Assembly (NCBI GenBank): GCA_027486585.1
Contig: JAIXOU010000030.1
Coordinates: 39,254-103,253 of the forward strand
Direction: 5' to 3'
Length of the DNA stretch: 64,000 nt
Origin: Verrucomicrobiaceae bacterium
Lineage (GTDB): Bacteria; Verrucomicrobiota; Verrucomicrobiia; Verrucomicrobiales; Verrucomicrobiaceae
Below are positions 39,629-47,447 of the stretch, one piece after another (within the stretch, counting starts at the first letter, position 1; the number at the start of each line of letters is the position of its first letter). The notes beneath the pieces are model-generated. The model saw only the letters and a program-made list of their open reading frames with translations. It did not search any database and had not been told where the DNA came from. The translations under genes and the position numbers were made by a program.

Positions 39629-40327
39629 TTACTCATTCTTCCAGATTTTCACGTCATCGATCGATGCGGCTTTGCCGATGTTGAGACGGATCTCTTTTTT
39701 GGTTGGATGTGCGATCCCTTCGCTGGCGAAATTTCCAATCTCTTTTTCATCTACGTAAGCGCTCAGACTATCCCCATTGACCGTGAGACGCAGGGTATGC
39801 CAGTCGTCTGGACTGAGCTTGATGGGAAACGATTGGGTCTTTGTCTTGAGCAGTGCAATGAGTTCGGGGTCGTTCTTGTCAGCGGTTCGGCGTTCTCTTA
39901 TTTTGAGATCCATGCCGCCGGTCTTCATGTCGGTCAGAGTGAGGCGTCCCTTACCTATCGTGAGGCCGCAGAGATGACCTGCATGGACACTTTTACAATC
40001 AGCATCGGCAAACTCAATCCCGATGCTTTCCCCATCTGCGAGCTTGAAGCGAAACTCGACACTGCCATGGATTAAGGCGGCGGGATGAAAGAGTACAAGA
40101 GCGTGATTAGCACTGGGATCTGTGCCTGCGACGAGTATGCCATCTTGGAGATCTGCCTGTTTCTTGCCAGGTGCTCGCCATCCACTATTGGTGGTCCAAC
40201 CGTTGCCAATATTTTCTTTGAGTGGTTCGGCTTCATCCCGACTGAAGTCATCAGAAAAAAGAAGAGTTCCTGAGGTCTCCGCGTGGACGCTGACGCTAAG
40301 GATGAAGGCGGTGAGGAAACGGCGCAT
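39629..40327 (-). CDS. secreted DUF1080/concanavalin A-like protein
   Basis: signal peptide; LLFSDDFSRDE...WHTLRLTVNGDSLSAYVDEKEIG; paralog of 41561..42316. Confidence 0.65.
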   Translation of the reverse strand: MRRFLTAFILSVSVHAETSGTLLFSDDFSRDEAEPLKENIGNGWTTNSGWRAPGKKQADLQDGILVAGTDPSANHALVLFHPAALIHGSVEFRFKLADGESIGIEFADADCKSVHAGHLCGLTIGKGRLTLTDMKTGGMDLKIRERRTADKNDPELIALLKTKTQSFPIKLSPDDWHTLRLTVNGDSLSAYVDEKEIGNFASEGIAHPTKKEIRLNIGKAASIDDVKIWKNE

Positions 40328-40358
40328 GAAAGAGTTGAACGAAGACTTCCGAGTGTGC

Positions 40359-41507
40359 TTATTTTGGTGAGACGGGATACCCCTGCCACAACCACTCGAG
40401 AGCTTGCGGCAAAATCTGCGGCTTGGCTGGGCCGATGCCGTGACCTGCGTTTAGGCAGTAGAGATATTGGTAGTGATAGCCTTTGGCTTTTAGCACCTTG
40501 GCCATGCGATGATTGGCCTCGACCCAGTCATGCATGCCATCACGCATGATGTTGGGATTAAAGTTGTCGCGATCGCCAACGGCCATCCAGATGCGCAGCG
40601 GTTTGACAGGGCTCTCGGGGATGAGTTTGTTATGAAAACCCCAGGCACCATCGGGTGTCTCGGGATTGAAGGGCCATTGCTGATTCACAAAGGTGCCTGA
40701 AAAGGTAAGCACGCGATGGTATAACTCAGGGTGATACCAGGCCATGATGAGGGCTGCTGAGCCACCAGAGCTGTTGCCCATCGTGGCGCGACCCTCAGGA
40801 TCTTGGGTGAGTTTGACACTGCAATTTTTCTCCACCAGCGGCAGGATTTCGTGCTCGATGAATTCGGCATACAAACCGGACATGGTGTCATACTCTCGCC
40901 CACGTTCATGACCTTGGGCATCGCCTCCTCCACTGGAAATGGAAATGGCAATCATCGCTGGAACACGTTTTTGAGCGATAAGGTTGTCCAGCACGTGAGC
41001 CAAATTCATGTCAGGTTTGCCCATGCCTGGACCATCATGAGCGACAATGAATGGAGCCGCGCTGCCTGCTACATATTGAGCCGGCACATAAACGCTGATC
41101 GTGCGCTTGTAGTCGATAGGGTGTGTCTCGACGATGAGCGTCTTCGGATTGTTGGGATCGACCGTGCCGAAGACGTCTCGCGCGATGCCTGGATTGAAGA
41201 GCTTGCAGTCTTTGGAGTCGATTTGGAACTGCTGCACTTTTCCCTGGGGGACGCCTTCAACGACCTTGGTCTCAGGTGCCGCAACATAGTTCGGGCCGAT
41301 CAAGAAATCACCCTCCACATCCACCGGCGGATTCACGCCAGGCTTGCCATCGAGCCGAGTGAACTTCGGAGCCCCCGGTGCATCATAGGGGCGTGTCGGT
41401 GGAGTGGGTTTGTCTGGCTTTTTCTCTTTGGTTGCACTGTAGGCGGCAGGGAAAAGCGTCAATGAAAGCGCGATGCTGAGAAAAAACGAGGGACTGGAAA
41501 ATTTCAT
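40359..41507 (-). CDS. esterase, enterochelin/feruloyl esterase-like alpha/beta hydrolase
   Basis: RTISVYVPAQYVAGSAAPFIVAHDGPGM; TMGNSSGGSAALIMAWYHPELYHRVLTFSGT; GHGIG. Confidence 0.8.
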   Translation of the reverse strand: MKFSSPSFFLSIALSLTLFPAAYSATKEKKPDKPTPPTRPYDAPGAPKFTRLDGKPGVNPPVDVEGDFLIGPNYVAAPETKVVEGVPQGKVQQFQIDSKDCKLFNPGIARDVFGTVDPNNPKTLIVETHPIDYKRTISVYVPAQYVAGSAAPFIVAHDGPGMGKPDMNLAHVLDNLIAQKRVPAMIAISISSGGGDAQGHERGREYDTMSGLYAEFIEHEILPLVEKNCSVKLTQDPEGRATMGNSSGGSAALIMAWYHPELYHRVLTFSGTFVNQQWPFNPETPDGAWGFHNKLIPESPVKPLRIWMAVGDRDNFNPNIMRDGMHDWVEANHRMAKVLKAKGYHYQYLYCLNAGHGIGPAKPQILPQALEWLWQGYPVSPK

Positions 41508-41560
41508 GGCTAAGAAAACGTCTCAAAAGAGCGCTCCTGTCCAAGAAGATGATTTAAACC

Positions 41561-42316
41561 TTAACGCACCTTCCAAATCTTCACATCGTCAACCCAGACG
41601 GTGTTGTTCACTAGAAAGCTGAACCAGCGCTTCATCGGATGCGCAAAACCTTTGGAGTGATGTTTGGCTAATAGCTTTCCATCCATGCTCAGACGCATCT
41701 CATCGCCTTCGGTAACGAGGACGAGTTCGTGCCATTCGGTGTCAGCTTTGTAGGGCACGCTGATGTTCTTGGTCTTCAGGAGAGCTTCGAGATCGGCGGG
41801 GGTTTTCTCTTTCCTCGCCACCGCGTCGTCACGACGCTTGCGATTCTCCAGGTTCATGATGCCGGTCTTGTGATCGGTTAGCGTGATGCTGGTTGGCGAA
41901 AGGATTCCGTAACAGAGATGCCCGGCGTGGACGCCTTTGGTTGTCTCTCGATCTACATAGCCCAGTTGCAGTGTTTCCGCTTTGTTGAGACCCGGAAAGC
42001 GGAAGCGAACTATTGCACCGCCATCCGTAAAACCCGCTTCATGGTGAATATGCGCCGCATGTTTAGCCTCGACGGAGGCACTGGCGATCTTGAGGATGCC
42101 ATCGTCCAAATCTGCCATTTTGATTTGCGGCACACGATCCGCCGTGGCGCTGTTCCAGCCATTGCCGATGGCTTTGGCGAGGTTGCCGTCTTCTTCACGT
42201 TCAAATGCGTCATGAAAGATTAGCGTGCCTTTGGTGCTGAGCCAAGTGGCGTCGGTCTGCGCTGAGGCAACAAGGCTGATGGCGAGAGCGTGAAGGCAAA
42301 GAAGGGTGGTTTTCAT
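41561..42316 (-). CDS. secreted DUF1080/concanavalin A-like protein
   Basis: LIFHDAFEREEDGNLAKAIGNGWNSAT; shares HAGHLC and LTDHKTGIMNL with 39629..40327. Confidence 0.65.
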   Translation of the reverse strand: MKTTLLCLHALAISLVASAQTDATWLSTKGTLIFHDAFEREEDGNLAKAIGNGWNSATADRVPQIKMADLDDGILKIASASVEAKHAAHIHHEAGFTDGGAIVRFRFPGLNKAETLQLGYVDRETTKGVHAGHLCYGILSPTSITLTDHKTGIMNLENRKRRDDAVARKEKTPADLEALLKTKNISVPYKADTEWHELVLVTEGDEMRLSMDGKLLAKHHSKGFAHPMKRWFSFLVNNTVWVDDVKIWKVR

Positions 42317-42317
42317 G

Positions 42318-42385
42318 GTAGCATAGCCTTTCTAGGCTGTGGAGGTTTGGTGGTTGTTGAACACAGGCTAGAAAGCCTATGCTAC
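42318..42385. repeat. intergenic REPIN-like palindromic element, AGGCTAGAAAGCCTATGCTAC family
   Basis: GTAGCATAGCCTTTCTAGGCTGTG (42318-42341) pairs 22/24 with CACAGGCTAGAAAGCCTATGCTAC (42362-42385); each arm has its own short stem. Confidence 0.9.
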
Positions 42386-42386
42386 T

Positions 42387-43259
42387 TCACTTTGCGATTT
42401 GAAAGAACTTTACAGCAAATCGCCTCCCGATCTCGTTTTGCGCGGCGGTGTCGAAATGCACGTTGTCGCCGATGTGGGTCTTTAAATTGCGGGCATCGAC
42501 GCAGGCGGTGTGGGGAACGCTTTTCGGCAGGGCGAGCTGGATGTCGTTCATGGCTTTGAGGTCGCTCAGGCGCGGCTCGGGCTTCATTTCGCCGATGGTG
42601 CAGGCGATGAAGGGTAGATCGGGCTGCGCGAGGTCGGTGCGGAAGGCTTCGATCATCACGCGGAGGCGCTCGGCGTGCAGCGGGAGTTCCTCGGCGTTCG
42701 CGTTCGCCTCGCCTTGCAGCCAGAGGATGCCGCGAAGGCGGGCTTGGACGGGCGCGGTGGTTTGCAGAGCGAGTTTGGCGCGGCGGAGGGCGTCTTCGTA
42801 AAGCTTCGCGCCTTTCTGCCAAAGCTTGATGGTTGATCCGCCGACCGCACAGGGCACGAGGCCGATGGCGGCGGTATTGTCCTGCGCGGCGAGCGCCTCG
42901 GCAAAGGCCAGCCCGGGGCCGACGCCAGCATTGTCGTGGCCTTGGAATGTCTTCGCGTCGCCCGTGAGATGCAGCGGATGCCGCGCGAGATACCATTGGT
43001 CGTCCATCTTGTGCATCATGACGATGCGCGGGTCGTTCTTCGGCTCCTCGGGCATGAATCCACGCCCTTTCATGTTCGACTGCCCGCACAGCAGCCACAG
43101 ATCGAGATGCGTCGCACCCTCCGGCAGCTTCGTGATGTCCACGCTGACTAACGGAGGCTTCGTCGGCGGCGGTGTGTTGGCTTTCTTGGCCTTCGCAGCC
43201 TTTTGGGCGAAGAGCGGAGAGCTGAGGGCGAAGATGCAGAGGAAGAATGCGAGACGCAT
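42387..43259 (-). CDS. sialate O-acetylesterase-like (SASA/DUF303) SGNH hydrolase
   Basis: LDLWLLCGQSNMKGRGFMPE, LRGILWLQGEANAN. Confidence 0.85.
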   Translation of the reverse strand: MRLAFFLCIFALSSPLFAQKAAKAKKANTPPPTKPPLVSVDITKLPEGATHLDLWLLCGQSNMKGRGFMPEEPKNDPRIVMMHKMDDQWYLARHPLHLTGDAKTFQGHDNAGVGPGLAFAEALAAQDNTAAIGLVPCAVGGSTIKLWQKGAKLYEDALRRAKLALQTTAPVQARLRGILWLQGEANANAEELPLHAERLRVMIEAFRTDLAQPDLPFIACTIGEMKPEPRLSDLKAMNDIQLALPKSVPHTACVDARNLKTHIGDNVHFDTAAQNEIGRRFAVKFFQIAK

Positions 43260-43278
43260 GAGGTGTGAACGGCTATCG

Positions 43279-45195
43279 TCACAAATTCATTCGCAAGTTA
43301 GCGATCTTCCCCTCAAACTTCCCTTTCGCGGTGTTAGGGGCCACGGGCACTTTGTTGTCGTGGCCGAGGCAGAAGTCTTCTTTGGGCTGACTGCGAATGA
43401 GGCTGGGGCTGGTGACGGTGATGGGGGCGTTTTGATCGAGCTGGAGCGTGAGCTGGCCTTTTTGGCCGAGGGTGGCGGTGATGTGGTGGGGTTGGTTGTC
43501 GGCGGGGTAGTCGGTCTGGGCGGTGGTAAGGGTTTTGCCGTGGCGGATGGCCCAGATGAGCCTGCCAGCGCTGAGATGGAGCGCGTAGCCAGTGCTAGCG
43601 CCGCCGTGGGCGATGAGGATGGCATCGCGCTGCGCGGTGGTGAGCTCGCAGGTGAGGGTGAAGGGCGTGTCGGCGATGTGCGGGGCGTTTTCGGCATCGA
43701 GTTTGTCGCCGGGTTGGAGCTTGGAGAGGTCGGTGGGCTTGGCTTTGGCCTTTGCCTTGGGAGCCGGGCGTTCTTTGGGTTTGTCGCTCGTGGGATAGAG
43801 AGTGACGGGATTTTCGACCACGCCGGGCGGGCGTCGGCTTTTGGGTTCGTCGCCGCCGATCTCAGTGGTCATCTTTTCGGCGAGGGCGGTGAGCTTGGCG
43901 ACGATGTCGGGATGTTGGGCGGCAAGGTTGGTCTTTTCGCCGATGTCTTGATCGAGGTGGTAGAGGCGCGGGTTTTTTTTCGCATCGTCAGCGGCTTCTT
44001 TGCCCATGGTTTCTTTTTGCGTGGTGAGGGCGAGCTTCCATGGGCCTTGGCGCACGGCTTGGAGGTTGTAGCTGGAGAAGTAGTAGTGGGCTTCGCGTGG
44101 CGAGTCTTTGCTTTGGCCAAAGAGTAGCGGGGAGAGGTCGCGGCCGTCGATGACGGGCTGCGCGGGCACCTCGGCTCCGGCGATTTTCAGGCAGGTGGGC
44201 AGCACGTCGACGGTGCCGGCGACGGCATCGCTCACGCTGCCGGGCGCGATCTTGCCGGGCCACCACGCGAGCGTGGGGACGCGCACGCCGCCTTCCCAGG
44301 TGCTGCCTTTGCCGCCGCGCAAGGGACCGGCGCTGCCGCCATCGGGACCTTTGATGAGCCAGGGGCCGTTGTCGCTGGTGAAAATGACGAGGGTATTCTG
44401 ATCGAGCTGCAGCTCGCGCAGCGTGTCGAACACGCGGCCGACGCTGGCATCGACCTCCTGCACCCAGTCGCCAAAGCGGCCGTTTTGCGAGCTGCCCTGG
44501 AAGGCCTTGCCGGGATGGATGGGCGTGTGCACGGCGGTGTGCGGGAAGTAGAGGAAGAACGGCTGCGCCGTGTTCTTGGTACCTGGTTCTTGGTTCTTCG
44601 TTGCTTGGGTGCTGCGGATGAACTTCACGGCCTCGTCGGTGTAGATTTCCTCGATGCGATCCTGGTCGGCCTCGTCGAGCAGGCGCTCGACTTTCTCATC
44701 GCGCACGAGCGGCACGACGCGGCGTCCGTTCACGCTCGCGGTTTTGAGCATGTCATTGGAATACGGGATGCCGAGGTAGTGATCAAAGCCCTGCTTCGTG
44801 GGCAAAAACGCCGCTTGGTCGCCGAGGTGCCACTTCCCAATGCACTGCGTGGCATAGCCCAGGGACCGCAAGCGATCCGCGATGGTGTATTCCTGCGGAT
44901 GCAGCCCATTTTTGCTCCCTGGCGGATACACGCCGGGCACGGACACGCGTGCGCCATAGCACCCGGTCAGGATCTGCGCCCGCGACACGCTGCACACTGG
45001 CGCGGCGTAGAACGACGTGAGCTTCATGCCTTCCCGCGCCATGCGGTCGAGATGCGGCGTCCTCTGCTTCACCGCGCCGAAGGGGCCGATGTCGCCGTAG
45101 CCAAGGTCATCAATGAAGTGGATGATGATGTTCGGCTGCGAAGCAGCGGCGCAGAGCGAAGAACTGAGGGCGAAGAGGCAGAGGAGGAGGCGCAT
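43279..45195 (-). CDS. arylsulfatase with C-terminal extension
   Basis: PNIIIHFIDDLGYGDIGPFG; CSVSRAQILTGCY sulfatase motif. Confidence 0.95.
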   Translation of the reverse strand: MRLLLCLFALSSSLCAAASQPNIIIHFIDDLGYGDIGPFGAVKQRTPHLDRMAREGMKLTSFYAAPVCSVSRAQILTGCYGARVSVPGVYPPGSKNGLHPQEYTIADRLRSLGYATQCIGKWHLGDQAAFLPTKQGFDHYLGIPYSNDMLKTASVNGRRVVPLVRDEKVERLLDEADQDRIEEIYTDEAVKFIRSTQATKNQEPGTKNTAQPFFLYFPHTAVHTPIHPGKAFQGSSQNGRFGDWVQEVDASVGRVFDTLRELQLDQNTLVIFTSDNGPWLIKGPDGGSAGPLRGGKGSTWEGGVRVPTLAWWPGKIAPGSVSDAVAGTVDVLPTCLKIAGAEVPAQPVIDGRDLSPLLFGQSKDSPREAHYYFSSYNLQAVRQGPWKLALTTQKETMGKEAADDAKKNPRLYHLDQDIGEKTNLAAQHPDIVAKLTALAEKMTTEIGGDEPKSRRPPGVVENPVTLYPTSDKPKERPAPKAKAKAKPTDLSKLQPGDKLDAENAPHIADTPFTLTCELTTAQRDAILIAHGGASTGYALHLSAGRLIWAIRHGKTLTTAQTDYPADNQPHHITATLGQKGQLTLQLDQNAPITVTSPSLIRSQPKEDFCLGHDNKVPVAPNTAKGKFEGKIANLRMNL

Positions 45196-45210
45196 GGAGA
45201 TAGGGTGGAG

Positions 45211-45759
45211 TTATGAAAAGTAGTCCTTACCGACGTAATCGCTAGGCAACAGACACTCGCTGATAATGTGCTCTGCTCTGAGGCCTTCCAACTCACCACA
45301 TACCTCTAATTGTGATGCTAATTCAGCGATGGCAGAACATACGGAGGGGCGTTGTAGGAGTGACCTGAGAGGGGCTTCGATTTCAGTGAACAAATGAAGA
45401 GGGTATCGGTGGCGTCGGAATGAAATGAACTGATTCAAGTCTGTTGCTGCCCATCCCGCACAACCTGCTTTTTCTAGGACACTGTCTGGTTGGAAAATTG
45501 TTTCGCGAAATGCGGTAATGTAAGTGCCAAATGATTCTGGTGCATACAAGACTTGTCCGATTGGGCCAGCCAAGCAGATCCCCAGTTCTTGATCACGTTC
45601 ATCAGGCGGGCACTTACCAGACGAGATATCCCAGTGAAATCCCCCCTTCATGTGTTCTGAGGCAATAATGCTGACTTTTTTTAGCAGTCCCAAACGTCCC
45701 AAGCAAACACCTGTAACGGCATGAGAAACCTCGTGAATCGCTACGATTCGATCACTCAT
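45211..45759 (-). CDS. HExxH-motif protein, possible zinc metallopeptidase (M41-like)
   Basis: MSDRIVAIHEVSHAVTGVCLGR; ATG at 45759 overlaps the PIN gene stop as ATGA. Confidence 0.6.
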   Translation of the reverse strand: MSDRIVAIHEVSHAVTGVCLGRLGLLKKVSIIASEHMKGGFHWDISSGKCPPDERDQELGICLAGPIGQVLYAPESFGTYITAFRETIFQPDSVLEKAGCAGWAATDLNQFISFRRHRYPLHLFTEIEAPLRSLLQRPSVCSAIAELASQLEVCGELEGLRAEHIISECLLPSDYVGKDYFS

Positions 45760-46187
45760 GAAATCAATGGATTCACCCACGCCAAACCTGGAAAGCGTCC
45801 GAAGTCCGTGTCGCAGCTCGCCATCGTCGCTCCATGCTCTTGCGCGATGGCGGCGAGGTGGGCGTCGGTGACGAGGTTGGGACCGGCATTCACAGCCTGA
45901 CATGCTGCGGTGAAGTGGAGGAGGTGATTGTTGTCGGGCTCCAACGCCGTGACGTTTGGTAGCGAGAGCCAATCACGCACTTGGTCGAGCGCCTGATCCA
46001 GCGTGAGTGGCTGGCTGAGCACTTTGGGGTTGATAGAAAGACGCACGAAACCCAGTAGCGCCACCCAAGGCATGCCGATGGGCGTTCCGGCGTTGATCTC
46101 CGTCTCCAACCACGTCTTCAGGGTGGTGTGCTCTGCCGCATCCGCGTTCACCGCGAAGATGAGGAGATTGACATCGACGACGAACAT
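45756..46187 (-). CDS. PIN domain toxin (VapC-like)
   Basis: MFVVDVNLLIFAVNADAAEH...LVTDAHLAAIAQEHGATMASCDTDFGRFPGLAWVNP. Confidence 0.88.
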   Translation of the reverse strand: MFVVDVNLLIFAVNADAAEHTTLKTWLETEINAGTPIGMPWVALLGFVRLSINPKVLSQPLTLDQALDQVRDWLSLPNVTALEPDNNHLLHFTAACQAVNAGPNLVTDAHLAAIAQEHGATMASCDTDFGRFPGLAWVNPLIS

Positions 46188-46193
46188 GAGGCT

Positions 46194-46430
46194 TTAAAAA
46201 TCCTCCGGCAGTTGTCCGAGCTTGTGGGGATCGAAACCGGGGCGGAAAGCTCCCATTTGATGGGTTTTGATACGGTAGCTGCCGCTCGCGGCTTTCGGGT
46301 GGCCGTTCTGGCTGCCTTTGCCAGCCTGAAACCGCTGCATGAGTAATCCCACGATCTTTTCGACCGTGTGGGCGGTGGCTGGATCAGCCTCGCGCAGGTA
46401 ATGATCAAGCTGTTCGGCGGTAGCGTTCAT
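46194..46430 (-). CDS. antitoxin-like small protein upstream of PIN toxin
   Basis: 78 aa ORF ending 6 bp before the PIN start; typical antitoxin position and size. Confidence 0.6.
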   Translation of the reverse strand: MNATAEQLDHYLREADPATAHTVEKIVGLLMQRFQAGKGSQNGHPKAASGSYRIKTHQMGAFRPGFDPHKLGQLPEDF

Positions 46431-46494
46431 GGTGTGAGTTTAGCAAACGGGCTGCACGAAGGCAAGGCGTGAGATGTGGAGGTATGCGCTAGGG

Positions 46495-46547
46495 GTAGGC
46501 GCATTCGCCAGAATGTGGGGATTTCTCGTTCTAGCGAACGAGCCTAC
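46495..46547. repeat. intergenic palindromic pair, CATTCTGGCGAATGAGCCTAC-like family
   Basis: GTAGGCGCATTCGCCAGAATG (46495-46515) and CGTTCTAGCGAACGAGCCTAC (46527-46547), 17/21 complementary. Confidence 0.75.
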
Positions 46548-46550
46548 GAA

Positions 46551-47318
46551 CTACTTCACCACCGGCCCCGTGCCTTGCGGACGACTCGTGCGCGGTTTCT
46601 CGATCTTCGTGGCGGTTGCGGGCAGTTTCGCGGGGTCGAAGGGGACGAGCTGGGTCTCGGGCAGGACTTTGATGCGGAGGGCTTTGATCTCGACGCGGTT
46701 GGGGTTGCCTTTGTGGAGCTGGATGGCGAGCAGGCCCTCCAGCGCGCGTTTGTCCGCGTGGTTGTCGATGAGCTCGGAGGTGGGCTGGCCGTTGATGAAG
46801 TGCTGGAGGCGGTTTCCCTGTGCGACGATGACGTATTCGTTCCACTGGCTGACATCGACCTTCACGGGCGCGTGCTCGCTGAGCTGCCAGAGGGCGCCAT
46901 CGGGGTCGAGGAGGACGTTTTTGCCGTTCAGTCCGAAGATGCCGCGACCGCGCTCCTCGTAGGTCATGCCGGTATGCTCGATGGCGGGATGGATGTCGCA
47001 CTGGTAGCCGGTGATCACCCACGGGGCCACGTCCTTCAGCTCGCGGCTGCGATACTGGATGCCGCTGTTGTTATCTCCGATGACACGGACGGTGGCACGC
47101 AATTCGAAGTCCTTCACAACGCCACCGCGCCAGATGAGGAAGCTGTTGTTCGCCATGGCGTCAGGCGTGGGATTCGTGCCGATGACGATGCCGTTCTCGA
47201 CCTTCCAGAGCTTCGGGTCGCCATCCCAACCGGTGAGGTCTTTGCCGTTGAAGAGTGGTTTGTAGGCGTCTTGTGCAAAGGCGGCGGTGGCAAAGAGAGT
47301 GAAGAGGAGAATTTTCAT
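46551..47318 (-). CDS. DUF1080 domain-containing protein (3-keto-disaccharide hydrolase-like)
   Basis: YKPLFNGKDLTGWDGDPKLWKVENGIVIGTNP; NSGIQYRSRE. Confidence 0.92.
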   Translation of the reverse strand: MKILLFTLFATAAFAQDAYKPLFNGKDLTGWDGDPKLWKVENGIVIGTNPTPDAMANNSFLIWRGGVVKDFELRATVRVIGDNNSGIQYRSRELKDVAPWVITGYQCDIHPAIEHTGMTYEERGRGIFGLNGKNVLLDPDGALWQLSEHAPVKVDVSQWNEYVIVAQGNRLQHFINGQPTSELIDNHADKRALEGLLAIQLHKGNPNRVEIKALRIKVLPETQLVPFDPAKLPATATKIEKPRTSRPQGTGPVVK

Positions 47319-47369
47319 AATCAGCGATTAAAATGGCCATTTGTTCGGATCACGCCACAAAACTGGCAT

Positions 47370-47438
47370 TTATGGCGCAATTAAGACTTTTGCGCCATAA
47401 AACGTCTTTTAATTGGCGCATTGGAAGCCATTGCGCCA
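47370..47438. promoter_or_regulatory. candidate operator pair upstream of the Fic gene
   Basis: TTATGGCGCAA(47370-47380)-9-TTGCGCCATAA(47390-47400) perfect inverted repeat; second TGGCGCA(47414-47420)/TGCGCCA(47432-47438); identical 18 bp spacing within each pair. Confidence 0.65.
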
Positions 47439-47447
47439 CATTAAGCT

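Noticed and set aside
45760-45972. N-terminal extension of the HExxH ORF to 45972
   Set aside because: Overlaps the PIN gene in another frame and is Arg/Pro-rich; the ATGA-coupled start at 45759 is preferred.
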